64,000 nt of DNA, taken from Isoetes taiwanensis. Its lineage: Eukaryota; Streptophyta; Lycopodiopsida; Isoetales; Isoetaceae. The position numbers and the translations under genes were made by a program. The stretch spans positions 5,814,563-5,878,562 of the forward strand of contig JAJEKV010000020.1 in assembly GCA_021234155.1 (NCBI GenBank). Direction: 5' to 3'. Every line of letters starts with the position of its first letter. Positions within the stretch are counted from its first letter, which is position 1. The notes under the pieces are model-generated. The model did no database searches. It was given only the letters and a program-made list of their open reading frames with translations, and was not told the DNA's origin. Positions 22,294 to 35,008 of this stretch are shown here, one piece after another.

Positions 22294-23830
22294 ATGGCCC
22301 TTTTGCTGATTTCGAGGCGGCGGTGCAGTGCCCGATTGCCTATCTTCTTGAGGCGGATGTCGCGACATCTTCAAGTCTTTTGTGAAAGAAATGCGACATC
22401 AAGCTTACTTCTAAATGCAACCCGACTTATAGGCAAAAAGGTGCTGGCAATTTCAAGCTAGGGTAGGACCCTCCTTATTCAAGTTCCCCTTGCATAGGGT
22501 ACTTTGTTCCCGCCCATCCCTTCAAGCAGCCTTGGGCGGCGTCCCCAACATCGCCAAGTGCACTTGACTAACAAAGCGCAGAGACTACACGACTACATGG
22601 TCGGCGTGACCAGCGGGACCAAGTACTTCTCTTACCACGGCAGCCCTAGCCATCTTCTTATCCCACCGCTTGTGGCAGGGGCGGTGGGGGGCAACCTCTA
22701 TCCCTCGTGGAGGTAGACCCTATAGATCTAGCAGCGAAAAGCCTTTGTTGCATTATCCAGCGAGGAGCGAGGAAGCAAGAGAGGATGAGGAGGAATCCGG
22801 ACGGCGAAGGATACAGGCTTTCGACTTCGGGCAACGGCGCCGTAGCGAGCGGGGAGCTGATCAACTTCGAGCAGAGCCGGCGGGGGCATCAGGAGTCGCT
22901 CCCCCGGGCTGGCTAGGCATCACAAGCCTAGCCCCCGATCATCATTAGCGGAGAGGAGTATCTACACCGGCGACATCGAGAACCTTCGAATCTGCGAGGA
23001 GGGGGCTGGCGAGGTTGGAGCCGAGCTGCTCCACAGCTACGGCAAACCGGCTATGGACTTCATGCGTCGGGGGAGCCTCGAACTTTCATTTGCAAAGTGA
23101 GGGGAGGCGACTACTACCGGGGAGGCGACCTCAGATATCGAGGCCCTCTGGCTGACATAAGGCAAATGATGGGCGGCGGGGCTGCCACCCGCTGAAGGAG
23201 AATTTCCTCGCCCTCCAAGGCGAGATGGGGATCCGTGGGAAGACCACGAGCATCCTAATGCCGAAGTCCTCCGGAGACATATCACCCCCGCCAAAAGGAG
23301 AAGGAATCGACCTCGGGAGGCTCGACCGCACAATGGAAGACTACAGGGAGTTGACTGAAATTGAGGTCGGCGATGCACGCCGGGCGCATAGAACGGAGGC
23401 CAAACAAGCGAGAAGCTTCGGCGACACACAACCATGTGTCGCCAGTACTTTTTGCATTCTGGCCGATGGATGGGAGAATAGCGGTAATTCACCGCAAGTT
23501 CAGTCCTGCAGGCTAAGAAGGAGTGTTCATGCCGATTGCACTCTCATGCTTCGGCGAGCATGCTCAATAGCAACAAAATGTCGATTATGCTTTGTTTTAG
23601 TCAAGAGGGCAATGGCACTTGACCTCTTCGACTTCGCCATACCCCACCGACGCGAGATTATGATGGATCAAGTGCCCTTACATCCGACCGCAGTGGTAGA
23701 AGACCCGTGAGGGCCATGCTGTGAGGCTCGTCGGCAAGCATCATCGAGAACTTGGGTCACACCGGTAGGGACGGCCCAAGTTAAGAAGTTTCTTGAAGAC
23801 AACCCGCCTTACTTACGGCGATTTCAAGAC
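22294..23830 (+). pseudogene. Extra module 2 of the chromovirus: unknown protein
   Basis: Coding-like GC-rich DNA from the ATG at 22294 (39636 in copy B), broken in every frame. Fragments recoverable from both copies include YRLPIF near the start, TSGTKYFSYHGSP near 22610, an acidic Glu-rich part near 22770-22860 and a Glu/Arg-rich part near 23340-23400. I recognise no domain. It stands before gag, where most chromoviruses have only a short leader. It might be a divergent gag-like or capsid-like gene, but I see no evidence for that. Confidence 0.45.
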
Positions 23831-24115
23831 TAGTTAAACTCTTGATCCAGGAGACTTTTGTATCCGAAATATTATATGATATATGAATATAAATCCTATT
23901 GCACTTTAAATGCTTTGTTGATGTATTTTTTCCCCACAACTATACCAACAAACATAAACAATGCAAGAGAACAAATGAAACTAATCATATAGCCATGAAT
24001 TGCTTGTGTATGCAAAACCTAGAGGCCTAAACGCTAGTGGGAAGCGACAACTGCGAGATCTTATAGAAGAGCAAACCCCACCCGGACCACCCCGGCAAGG
24101 AACCTATTTGAAGAT

Positions 24116-25400
24116 ATGGAACCCATGACCCCAGAGGAGGAGATAGCCCGGATGAGGGCCGGACTGGGCGAGATAAAGGCATTCACGTCAGCGCAAGCGA
24201 GTGGGTGGGTTCGGTGGGCAACCTTCGATTGTTGCGCAAGCATCAGCCTGAGGGCGGAAAAAAGACAAGAAGAGGAGCAAGAGAAGGAGATCCTCCAGCC
24301 CGGAATCTTCCGACTCAAGTTCGGACTCGGACTCACTGGTGAGGAAGAGGAAGAAACAGGCTCGGGAACGAATCGGATGGAAGGCAAGAGGAATACCCCG
24401 GAGGGACGATTAAAGAGATACCAGGGGCCCTCGACTACCGTAAGAAGGTAGATTCCGTGACCGGGCAATGTATGGAAGGTCCTGGCTGGAACAGTTCTCG
24501 GGGGAGAAACAGGTCGATTGGAAGCGAGGCATGGCTGGGACGAAATGAGCGAGGCACGGAAATGCTTATGGCATGAAGGATAAGGACAAAGGCAGAAAGT
24601 TGCAACAACCAACTTGAAAGGAGCCGCGGATTTGGTGGAAGGGTTTATGCAAAGGCACATGGCTTAAGCGAGGGATGCTTGTAAGTTCGAAAGAAGTTTG
24701 CTTAAAGCGCCATTACGCTCCGAGGGAACATAAGTCCAAGATGATGCGGCGGTTTTGCGAGGTTGCGGCAGGCAAAATCGGTCGAAATATCTGAGAGAAT
24801 TCATGAGGCTAAGGGCATGCGTGCGAAGTTGGGAGAGAAGCATGCGATGAAAGCTATATTGAGGGGTGAATGAGGAGATCGCAAGCTTGTGAGGGCAATA
24901 AAACCCTAGACGATATCGAAGCGGAATCCAAGGCTATAAGCTTGCGGTGGGACAGGACCTCGAGAATAAGCGGCGGAAAACAATGATACTTCGGGATAAA
25001 GAGCAAAGGCGGCGAGGAAGCTATAGCCCCAGGCAGCCGGTCCGGGTCGGCTAGAGAGCCCCATATGGTGGGAACGGGGAAACAAAGCGGGAAGAAGCGA
25101 GGTGTCCTTCAAGGACAAGCGGGGGGGTCAAACTACTCCAAAGCGGTGCGATCCTTTTTGCAGCAATGCCCAAGGGAAAAGAGCGAGGAGTGCATAGAAA
25201 AGCAAGCGTGCTTCAGTGCTTCCCGGCGGGCCATAGGACAGCAAGCGCCCCTACGTCATGAGTGCAGCTCTAGCGGAGTTGGGAGATTGGGGCGCCTCTG
25301 TCGGCGGCGGCGGCGGCGAAGAGGCCCGCGACTATCTGTGGTGAGTGTCATATCTTTGCCGCAATAGATACTGAAAGCAAGCAGTAGAGCAAAGATAAGG
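24116..25400 (+). pseudogene. Chromovirus gag, copy A
   Basis: Gag forms the virus-like particle. The segment starts at the ATG at 24116 (MEPMTPEEEIARMRAGL), with Glu/Lys-rich stretches and a helical region near 24500-24850. A degraded zinc-knuckle region rich in Cys and His lies near 25150-25250 (CFQ-C-type remnants). Frames break repeatedly, and copy B (41412-42660) breaks at other places, so the breaks are probably mostly sequence error. Confidence 0.6.
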
Positions 25401-25930
25401 TAATTTCCACAGTAGGGAAGGCCAAGGCCAAGTCCTTCATAGTCTTGATAGACTCAGGAAGTAGCCATAACTTTGCATCCCCCAGAATGGTTCAAATGTT
25501 GAAGTTGAAGCCGCTAAAGTCAAAGCCAAGACCCGTTGTCTTAGCAAGTGGTGCAGTAAGGCAGACGGCGGGCAAGAGAATTAACCGACATCGACTTGCG
25601 AGGATTAATATCCGGATAGGGGGCGTAAGTGGGCATTGGCAAGTATGACTTGATCATAGGAATGGAGTACCTTGGGCCAGCAGGGGCCATTATCGACTGT
25701 GGAAAGCGGAAGGTGACCTTCCCAACGCCCGACGGCAAGATCATTGAGATAACAGGTAAGGAAGTTGTTCCCATCATGCAGTGTATGTCTTCTAAACGGC
25801 TGTTCAAGTGCATCAAGAGTGAGCAAGTGGCATACATCTTCAAGCTTGAGATTAGTGAGCCGGAATCGGAAGGAAGCAAAAAGACAAGGTGCTCCGACAA
25901 GTTGCGGAAGCAAGTAGCTCAAGGATGATC
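25401..25930 (+). pseudogene. Chromovirus protease region, copy A
   Basis: An aspartic protease core, FIVLIDSGSSHNFASP, lies at about 25435-25482 and contains the D-S-G catalytic triplet. Further on, DLIIGMEYLGPAGAIIDCGK (25650-25710) matches the second half of retroviral-type proteases (IIGM..L). The linker to RT follows. The frame shifts near 25620 and 25925. Confidence 0.75.
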
Positions 25931-26053
25931 ACGGAGTTCCATGATCTCTTTCGGATGAGATCAGCGGCTCCCTCCTTATAGGGGAGTTGAGTGCGAGATT
26001 GCACTCGAGCAGGGAACAAAGCCAACAAGCAAGGCTCCATATAGAATGACAAC

Positions 26054-27240
26054 TTGAGGAGTTGCCTGAGTCAAGAAGAAGCGATTGGAGCCGCCGACCT
26101 AGGTTTCATTAGACCTAGTGTCTCATGGTTTGGGAGCGCCCATTCTTTTGTCAAGAAGAAGGATGGATCTTTGAGGATGTGCATAGACTATAGGCGGTTG
26201 AACAAGCACACCATTAAGAACAAGTATCGCTCCCGGATCGGATGACTTGATGGATCAGCTCCAAGGTGCAAAGATCTTCTCCAAAATCGACTTAAGGTCA
26301 GGTTATCATCAGATCAGGATAAAGGAAGAAGATATCCATAAGACCGCCTTAACGAAGCGGTATGGGCACTACGAGTTCACGGTAATGCTTTTGACTTATC
26401 GAATGCCCCAACGTTCATGAGGCTCATGAGCCACATCTTCAGGGAGTTTTTAGACACCTTTGTGATTGTTTTCTTTGATGACATTTTGGTGTATAGCAGA
26501 TCCCTTGAAGAGCACGCATAACAACACTGAGAAGAGTCTTTGGAGAAGTTGAAGAGGCACGGTTATGCGCCAAGTTGTCAAAGTGCCACCAAATGAGAGA
26601 AAGTGGAGTATCTAGGTCATGTGATCTCGGCCGGAGGCATCTCGACGGATCCTCGCAAAGATTGAAGCCGTCATTCAATTGGCGGCGCCCAAGAATGTGC
26701 GAGGTCGTAAGTTTTCGGTCTAGCGGGGGTACTCTGGGGAAGTTCGTGAAGAACTTTGCTAAGATAGCAGCCGGATTAACGGACACCGCGAGGCGTAGAA
26801 GGTGAAAGATTGGGTAGAGCATTGGCACAAGAAAGCCCAAAAGGGGTTTGAATTGTTGAAAGAAGCTCGGCGACGACTGTCTTGACCTTGCCGGACCGGA
26901 GAAAGATAAGCTTGTAGCAACAGGATGCGAGTAAGATAGCTGGAGTGCGGTGCTTATGCAAGAAGAGCGTGTGGTAGCGTATGATTCGGGAAGATGAACG
27001 GCGCGAGGAGACGCTACCCAACGCATCGGGGAGTTGCTAGCGGTTGTCGGGGGCATTAAGAATATGGAGGCATTATCTCTTGGGAAGGAAGTTCCAATTG
27101 GATACCGACCATCGAGCCTCCAATATGTATTCACGCAACCACACCTTAATCGAGGGCGCGGAGATGGATGGAGTTCCTCGAAGAATATGACTTTGATATA
27201 GTCTACAAGCCGGGAAGCTCAATGTCTTTCAAGGCATCCC
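26054..27240 (+). pseudogene. Chromovirus reverse transcriptase-RNase H, copy A
   Basis: RT motifs are seen: [20 protein letters not shown] (26150-26210), [17 protein letters not shown] (26285-26335) and the active-site FFDDILVYS near 26470. Copy B (43331-43756) preserves this part in one frame. RNase H traces follow, with WRHYLLGRKFQLDTDHR near 27070-27115. The style ([18 protein letters not shown]) is that of plant chromoviruses. Several short gaps break the frame. Confidence 0.8.
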
Positions 27241-28905
27241 CGACAACTAGAGTGCATTGCAATGCAATTTCGGACGCTCTCGGCGACTTTGGTAAGAGGA
27301 TTGAAGAGTCCTTGCCAGCGGATGTGGATTTCAGGAAGTATGGGCAAGCCTTTCTAAGGAGGCTAGAAGCAGGATAAAGAGCGGGAGGCCTCAAGCATTA
27401 TAAGAAGGAAGGCAACTGTTATACCATAAGAACAAGTTGTGCGTGCAGAATCATCGGGTGTAAGGAAGTTGATCCTCCATGACACGCTGCTTGCCCAATA
27501 GCTGGCCATGCGGGATCCATGAAAACATATTTCAAAGTCTGCTAAGGCTATTATTGGCCAGGAATGAAGAAGCAAATAGCTCGCTATATCAAGGAACGTC
27601 GGCTATACCCGCAGGAGGCGGGGAGCAGCTTCGAATTCGGGGGCATTAGAGCCATTAGCGGTTTTAAGCGCTAAGTGGGGGGAGGTAATCAGCATGGACT
27701 TCATCACGGGACTCCCAAAAGGACAGCAAGAGGAAGGATGCCTTGATGGTAGTGGTCGACAAGTTGTCTAAGATGGCACATTTTGTGCCTTGCGGGACAT
27801 ACAGATCTGACTATGGATCTGACCAAAGCTCTTCACCAAAGAGATCTTGAGGGCTTCATGGCATGCCAGGAGATCATCTCCGGCGAGGGGATCGAAGTTC
27901 ATGGCGCCTTTTGGCAAGACCTCTTTTGCGACAATTCGAGACGAAGCTATCCATGAGCCGCGGCATACCATCCCCTCGGAGCCGGATGGGCGGGCGGAAG
28001 CGGACCAACAGGATTTTAGAGGACATCTACGCAAACTATATGCGGAATAAGCAAAGTATGTGGGAAGAATTTATTCACTTGGTGGAGTTTGCATACAATA
28101 GCACCAAGCAGGAATCATCAAATGTCGCCGTTTATGATCAATTACGGCTATCGATTGCCTAACTCCAGATACTTGGCACAACCAGGTGTCAAAAGTGGAA
28201 GTTCACGCGTGAGATGTTGGCGATATCGGCAGCTTGTGGAAGAAGTTTGAGGTTATCTGCTAGCAAAGAAGTCGTCGAAGAGCAGCATGACGAAAGCATC
28301 GAACAAGAAAGAGTTCAAAGTTGGAGATGATGTTTGGCTCAAGATCAAAGGTGGCGGCCGAAGCTTCGGGATCGAGGAATTGCAAGAAGCTTGCTCCAAG
28401 GTGGGTTGGACCTTTGAAATAGTCGAGAGAGTAGGGTAATCAATCCTACAAGTTAGACTTGCCGGCCACACCTAAAGATTCATAAGGTTTCCGTGAGCTT
28501 GTTGAAGAAGCATACTCAAATCGGGCGAAGTCTTGGATTCGCCAGCGTTGTTGGAAATGCCCGGAGAAGCGGCTGGAAATAGTTCCGAAATTGATTCTTG
28601 ATAAAGCTTTCAAGAAAAGCGAGGATGAAATTCCTAAGGTATTTGGTCAAGTGGAAACACTTACCCGATTGGAAAGTAGCAGCGATGGGTACTTAAGAAA
28701 AGATTTAGTAAGCAAATTATCCACGGTTTATGGAGCAATGGGGCCGGCCAAAGTCATCTTGAGAAGAAATCGCCGGCATGTCGATTTGTGTAGGTTAGTT
28801 CTGGTGAAGTTGGGTAATCTACGCATGCAACCTATGCTTAGTATGGGTGCATGCGTTGTTACCGGCGATGGGACCACTATGGTGATCTCTAAGGGCGTGG
28901 TGTAA
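27241..28905 (+). pseudogene. Chromovirus integrase and chromodomain-like tail, copy A
   Basis: An integrase zinc region (LILHD...GHAGSMKTYFK, 27470-27540) is followed by the catalytic core with [10 protein letters not shown] (27692-27722) and [16 protein letters not shown] (27748-27795). Past about 28590 the sequence reads PE(L)ILDKA and LVKWKHLP (28655-28680), the signature of a chromodomain, which targets integration to heterochromatin in this lineage. Many one-base gaps occur. The tail after the chromodomain is unassigned. Confidence 0.75.
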
Positions 28906-29655
28906 TGTCAATGTAGGCATGGCAAGGCGTTTCCGCTAAGTGGAAGGTAGATTAGAAAGTCTATACGTCCCGCTAAGTAGGCGACCTCGAGAAAGGAGGT
29001 CATGAAGGAATGCATTGATAGGGAAAAAGCACCTTTAGCCCCATATATGCTTTGATAGGAGGAATCTATCCTTCAGCCCCCCACGCGAGAAGGATATCCT
29101 CCCCACCCAGGCAACTAGAGGTGTAGGCATGAGGCGGCATATAGGGCATATAGGGCTGGCAGCGGCCATAATGGAAGGTCACCCTCTTCCCACGCCCGGA
29201 GATTAGCCATGCATCCATGTAGAGTGGGGGTGGTCATCTTATAACCAAAATTTTATTTAATAATTAAATGGTACTAACGTGAGTGTGGACCTGTGAGGCG
29301 GTGAGCTTCCGGAGGGGCAAGGAGGTCGGAGACAGAGACTTACAACACAAATTTTGTTGGAATGTGTTGCAAGGAATGAAGAGTGCCTCGGACGTTAATT
29401 TTAAATTTTGATAAACTTAATTGTAATGTTAAGTGAATTTTGGAGTAATCTGTTAGTAATGTTGTGAATTGATAAGTTATGTTATAATATAATAATGTGA
29501 TAATGTCATAAAAAATATTACCTTAAGGTAATTTTAATAATAAATGTAGGAATTATAGTAGCGATCGTATGTATCAAGTTGTTGCGAGGTTAGGTTGATC
29601 CCAAGGTGGGGAGACCCGATGCTTTCGGGGCGACATCATTTCAAAGGTGGGAGAA
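28906..29655 (+). other. Chromovirus 3' untranslated region with polypurine tract
   Basis: There is no coding signal. AT-rich DNA ends in AAAGGTGGGAGAA directly before the 3' LTR at 29656 (copy B AAGGTGGGGAGAA, 46927-46939), which serves as the plus-strand primer tract. Confidence 0.7.
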
Positions 29656-31290
29656 TGTGGACGTTCAGCCCTGATGATACGCCGGGGCGTATGCTACTTT
29701 GCACCGTCCACGCAGCACACGCCCACTCCGGTGACATGTCGCACGCTAGCGTGTTGCAGGTGGAGTAGCCTAGGGGGCAACTTGCCCGTAAAAATATGTA
29801 ACTATTAATGTGCCACATTTTCCAATGTATACATTAATGTGGGCACACATTTCCAAGTGGACACTTCATGCCAAGTGGGCCACACCCATAGGTGCAATTA
29901 ATGTGCACATTTTCCAATGTACATTAACGTGGGCACACATTTCCATGTGTGCACATTTGGCCACCTAGCCCTTAAAGGCAAGTGGGCCATTTCCAATTAT
30001 CCCACATGCCAAAAGGGGATGGAAACCCCTAACTAACCCCCCTTGTCTATACAGGGTAGGAAACCCTAACTAGCCCATTTCGATTTTTTAGGGCTTTAGA
30101 ACTCTGTTTTGGCTGCCTCAGCGGCCAAACTGCATCCCAGACTTCGCACGGAGAATTGCATCCTTAGTTTCTCTTGATTGGCGTTTGGCCGGGATGGTCG
30201 AGCTCAGGTGGGGAGGAGCCCTCAAGGATAGGTTTGGCCAATTAAATAGTCTAAACCCTATTTTAGTCATTGAATCAGTGGGTTTAGCCTATTAGATTGC
30301 CCATAGCACCCCCTCTAGATCTCTAGATAGCAGATTCTAACTAAAGAACCTAACTCTATGTTGTAGATTAGATCTAGTTCTTTAGTTCTCGGAAGTATAT
30401 GGATGATGTATCTCTATGGCTCCTTGTATTGGGAAGGGGGGGAGAGACCTAAAGCTTTGTAGTTGATGCTCCTAGGTAGCCTCTCTAGCACTTTGTTGAT
30501 TGACATTGCACAAGAACCACACAGTTTGTGGGTGAAGGGCAGGCGGCTTAGAAGGAGGTTAGGTGTTACGACTCTTGAGCGTCCCTATGGTGTGTTGGTG
30601 CTACCGAGGGATCATTGTGACTGGGTCTAATGGCTTACCAGCGAGTGCGGGTAAGGCATGGGCTGACGCAGGTAGTGGTGTACACTTTTCCGATTGGGTT
30701 GGTCGAATACAGGCGGTGGCCCTCTAGTCACCTTGGTCGGACATGTAGACCCTGGAGAGGTGATCCCTACGCCCCGCCGGGGCGGGAGATGGAACCCGGG
30801 AATAGCCCTTTTGGCTATGCATCCAGGCGGAACTCGGGTCGAGGTCCCAACACTTTTTGACCTACTCGCAAAGTGTGCACGGGGAGGGGCGGATGGAGTG
30901 GACAACCTAAGCCATGTTCATATGCGACTAAAATCCATTGCCATAGATGCATGCGCAATGAACTACGGGGACCCAAAGGTATCGGTCATCCCCTTGAGTG
31001 AGAGCCTTGGGTAGGATTCCCCTATGTGATGTCTTTGATCTTTGTCTGTCACGAGATATGTAGAGGACCATCGCCGTGATGGTCATATGATGTTGTATAT
31101 GCCCAGCGACATGTATGTTACTTCGCGACTAGGTAGGCCAAGGGGACGGGGTGCAATAAACCCTTCCCTCTTCCCCTTTGGAACCCGTCCGGTTGCGGTG
31201 TCATGGGCCTGTATTCTGCTTATGGAGCTGTATGGGGATGAACTCTGTTTGTATACGGTGAGGGCACCGTATACGAGTAGGGGCGATCAC
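29656..31290 (+). repeat. 3' LTR, copy A
   Basis: It starts TGTGGACGTTC and ends near GGGCGATCAC before GGGTG (31296-31300). It matches the other three LTRs but with many short gaps at CAG/CTG sites, so LTR divergence cannot be used to date it from this sequence. Confidence 0.85.
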
Positions 31291-31300
31291 GGGGAGGGTG

Positions 31301-31569
31301 TTAGGGTTGTAAGCGAACTAAGGATGAAGAGCTAAATGGTCTGAGTGTTGCTGAAATTTGAAACAATTAAATAGGAATTACTTGGCGGGGGTGAGCTAAG
31401 GCATGTGAAGACTCACTGTTTGGAGCTGCTACCTGGTCACAGATTTGAGATTTTTACGGCGTAGTGGTCATGACACTCATTTAGATCTGCCTTCCAATGC
31501 TTCTGGCTGAGAAGAAGAGGTGATGAAGGTTGTCCATTTGTGGGCGTTATGCGAAATAGGAGGGTAAAT
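31301..31569 (+). pseudogene. Cargo gene 1 continuation, partial copy in unit A
   Basis: This repeats 48583-48863 and stops at the duplication junction inside the RING exon. Here the helix reads EDS-L-x-ELLP more cleanly than in unit B around 31418-31440. The two noisy copies together support one continuous coiled-coil frame leading into the RING finger. Confidence 0.7.
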
Positions 31570-33335
31570 TCTTCCCGATGAGCAACGCGGAGGCTTGGTA
31601 CCATTGCTCACAAATGTGAATGATCGGAAGTGACGGGTGAGTGGTCCATCCTCGCGAAGAGAGCGTCTGGCCGGAGAAATACTATTGCACCACAATCTCT
31701 TCCCTGCTAAGTGTGCTACTTTTTTTTTGAAGGTACAAATTTTATATTTTATATTAAAAAGATTAAAATGTACAATGTTACATCGCTTGTAGAGAATTAC
31801 TACGTGAGTAATCTCGACATCATTCTCTACATGCGTGAACTTATTAATTGCTCTAGAAGCCGATACCTTTGAAAAGCCATGCCCATCCGTGATCGTGAAT
31901 CGCATTAAGCATGAGGATCCAGAGTTGCCAAGAGGCACTTTGAAAATAATTCGGCCCCACCAAGGGCACTTACAAATACGAACAACAACCAAAAATAAGA
32001 GGAAGATATATGCACCTTGCTTTCACAAGGCCTAGGTATCGTGAGTAGCCAAAATAGAATGGAATCGTGCATCAAGATTTCTGATCTTAGCACATACCAA
32101 ACGCTATGATTTGAGCAAACCATATCCGTAAGTGGATTATGTCAAAGAAAAAATTTGGCATCAGTACCAAATTATCTTCAAGCTTCAATGCTTGAATGGC
32201 TTCATCAATCATAGCAAGAATTCAAAAAGCAATAAAGTGCTAAGAAATTCCAAGTATTTGCCAATAACCTTTCAAACTCCAAAGATAAATCAAAGGTCGA
32301 TCTAATTCCTTTGACGAAGAATCTTCCCCGATACATCAAATGTAAAAATCCGGGTTCTTCCCGCTAGCAAGAAAGAGCGTAAAAGGAAGGGCGATAGACT
32401 TACTTCTTTTCCAAAAGAATGAATTTTGTTGTCCTCTCGATGAAAAGATCGAAGAAACATCTTTACCTAATCTTGCGTGATCTGTTCTTCACCTTATGGG
32501 TCGGTAAGATCCAAATGGATCTACTCCTTTTCGGGACAAGTCTTTATTAAAGACAAAGTAGAAGTACCCTCATGTGCATGTGCCTTTTGAAGCGAATGTT
32601 CAGATTTGTGACCGCGCCAACCCCGCCGCAGACTTGATTTGCAAAACTAGAGGCAAGACACGGCTCTGCTTCTTTGTAGACCAATTGCCTGCGGATCGCC
32701 CTCGCCGCAACACTTGAATTCCTCGCCTTTCTTTGCCAAGATTTGGTGATCCGATGGTCGAATACCTTGATGCAAACAGACAGTTTGTGCTTCCAAACGC
32801 TCGCTTGTCACGGAAATTTTGCTTTTTGTATATGCAAACCACGAACAGATGGCCGCGGTGGATCCATAAGTACCGCCTGAAGACAAGCCCTAGATCGCCG
32901 CGCACTGCGGGTCAAAGAAAACCAAAGAAAATCCTTCTACAAGTAAAGAACACATCCTCATTAGAGGATATTGTCGCAAGATTTCCATTAAAAGATGCAA
33001 AATGAATCACTCCATCGATTTTTTCCTCAATTCTCATGGAGAACAAATCCATCGTGCCCCGCTAGCCACAGCTGTGAATCGCTCTTCAAGAGCAACCGCT
33101 GCGGATGATCCGATGTAAGGGAGGGCGGGCGCCCTAGCCTTAGAACCGAAGGCCAGCGCCAACGGCATTTTTGAAGATAGAGTGTGCTACTCTAGCTTGA
33201 CCAGCAAAGCATACCATTGTTACAACCCTTCCTCGCATCATCTCGACTGACCTGGGCTGATTAGGTGGAACTATCATCTGGTAATAGTGACTCTATAGAT
33301 TTGGAACACCGGCCACCAGACCCCCCTGCATTATG
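31570..33335 (+). pseudogene. LINE-B ORF1 3' part with embedded retroposon, unit B
   Basis: Copy of 14138-15938. The embedded reverse retroposon occupies 31721-33180, with AGTGTGCTACT(CT) on both sides (31710-31720, 33181-33193). The ORF1 end again overlaps the ORF2 ATG at 33333. Confidence 0.75.
31721..33180 (-). mobile_element. Poly(A) retroposon, unit B copy
   Basis: Copy of 14295-15783, about 30 bp shorter because of scattered small gaps. Confidence 0.75.
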
Positions 33336-33572
33336 AAGCTAGTTTCGTGGAATGTTTGGGGTGTTGCTTTCTCCCCAACCAAAAGGAGCGACTTTCCATG
33401 GCCCTTGCTAGGTTGAATCCGTGATTTCTATTGTTCACAAGTGCACAAGTGCAAAAAAGAGGACGTGCAAAAGGTAGCTTCTATGGTAGGTAGGAAATAT
33501 AACGTCTTGGTGGCTGCAGATGACTCAGCAAAAGTGGGGGTCCTTACAGCATGGAAGCATGACATAGCAGTC
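33333..33572 (+). pseudogene. LINE-B endonuclease N-terminus, unit B copy
   Basis: Copy of 15935-16174 with the same 16 opening codons (MKLVSWNVWGVAFSPT). It ends at CATAGCAGTC, followed by the transposon's left TIR at 33573. Confidence 0.85.
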
Positions 33573-33592
33573 GGGTAAAAGCACGTTGTGGT
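33573..33592 (+). repeat. Left terminal repeat of the DNA transposon, unit B copy
   Basis: GGGTAAAAGCACGTTGTGGT differs from 16175 at one base. It has no right end of its own; the only right end is at 55218. Confidence 0.85.
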
Positions 33593-33800
33593 GTATCAAA
33601 ACGTGCATTTTGATGCCACATTTTGGCACCACCTTTGTGGTAGAATCGGTGGTGCATACGGGTTTGAGATTGCGCAGAGTGCGAATTAATGAGCCGCCGA
33701 TTATTTTGAATTTCATGCCACGCCATTGTCCACTTTTTTGAATTAAGAAAGAATCACCTCCTTCCTCTTTTTTTTGCCGCTTGCCGACATTGAACCCTAA

Positions 33801-34379
33801 TGGAGTCGGAATTGAACGCCATCGGGTTACACGATGAAATCTCTCCTCAAACAAGAGATTGTGCCCCCACTAAGATCTAAAGAAGCTTTGGGGTGACAGC
33901 CCAAATAAACCGGGCTACAGTGTATTTTCCCCAAATGTTTTGTTCAAACCGAAAAATTAAGGCATATGTTTTCAGTAAAAGTTGAAGAATCCAGCAATGA
34001 ACAATACAAAGAGTTCATGCAAATTTACAAAGAATTATGTGGAAGCCACATACATGGGGTGGAATGGCCCCTGAACCCGGCAAAGGGCTTATTATTTGCA
34101 TATAAAGGGGAGGCTGTTAATTGGAAGAGCTTCTGATTATTATAAAACTCCCCGATGAGAAAGCCGAGGCCGCCTTCTAGACCCAAGAGAAAGCATAGGC
34201 AAATCCAACCCGACGAGGAGGAAAATAGTAAAAGTGACAGGATGATGAAGATGATAGGAAATAAACCAAATCAGGTTCCTCTAGACCACACATTCAATCT
34301 GAACTCACAATCAAAAACAGTAAAAGCAGAGCAATGTTCGAGACCAAAACATGCCATTGCGTGTATGTTCAATTATTAG
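33801..34379 (+). pseudogene. 5' exons of cargo gene 1, unit B copy
   Basis: Copy of 16404-16987 (MESELNA start at 33801; the charged RPKRKHRQIQPDEEEN part near 34172-34220). Small gaps break it in several places where unit A is open. Confidence 0.55.
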
Positions 34380-34599
34380 TTGTGTTACAACAGAAAAAAA
34401 ATCTCAAGCTTGATCTAGATTGTTTCTATCAACACGTAAAAGGTAACATCAAATCCACTTCAAGAATCAGGTATGTCTACTACCATTTTGCATCATGTTG
34501 GTCGTATTGTCATGTTGTGTCTCTATGATGCCATCCGGTGGGGCATTTTCGGCAATGGATGCCTAATGATAGATGAGGTATGTGTGGTGGTGGTGAGTT

Positions 34600-35008
34600 G
34601 TTGGCATCCACCATGTCCCACACCACACCCCACCATCTCCGCCACTACACCCCTACCATCTCCCACCGCCACACCTCACACCACACACCACCACCAACAC
34701 TCCACCACCACACTCCACCACCATCACCACACTCCTCTACCACCACCACACTCCACCACCACTACACCACACCACCGACTCCACCATGTCCCACACCACA
34801 ATCCACCACCACCACACCACACCCCACTACAACCACACCACACCCCACCACCACACCCCACACCCCATCACCACCACACCACACCCCATCACCACACTCC
34901 ACCACCACCACACACCTCCACCACCACCACCACACACCCCACCACCACCACCACCACACCACCACCACCACCACCACCACCACCACGCACACCACCACCA
35001 CCACCACG
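34600..35008 (+). repeat. CCA/CAC microsatellite, unit B copy
   Basis: Copy of 17205-17622 with slightly different repeat numbers. Confidence 0.9.

Larger units (their letters stand above)
17995..31290 (+). mobile_element. Ty3/Gypsy chromovirus, copy A (~13.3 kb)
   Basis: The element has two LTRs of about 1.65 kb, a primer site TGGTATC-GAGC, two extra modules, then gag, protease, RT-RNase H, integrase and a chromodomain-like tail, then a purine-rich tract and the 3' LTR. GGGTG flanks it (17990-17994, 31296-31300). A chromovirus is indicated by the RT sequence style and the VKWKHLP remnant after integrase. From about 20280 onward the reading frames are broken by many 1-2 base gaps that differ from copy B, so the true element may be more intact than it reads. 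Confidence 0.9.
14138..31569 (+). repeat. Tandem duplication, unit A (~17.4 kb)
   Basis: This block begins inside LINE-B ORF1 (TCTTCC(T/C)GATGAGCAACG) and ends inside the RING exon (GAGGGTAAA). The next block, 31570-48863, repeats it in order and orientation. Both copies contain the same retroposon, the same transposon left end and the same chromovirus insertion with target site GGGTG. The junction at 31569/31570 is not at any transposon end and shows almost no microhomology. It may be a recent tandem duplication or a repeated contig segment. Confidence 0.85.
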
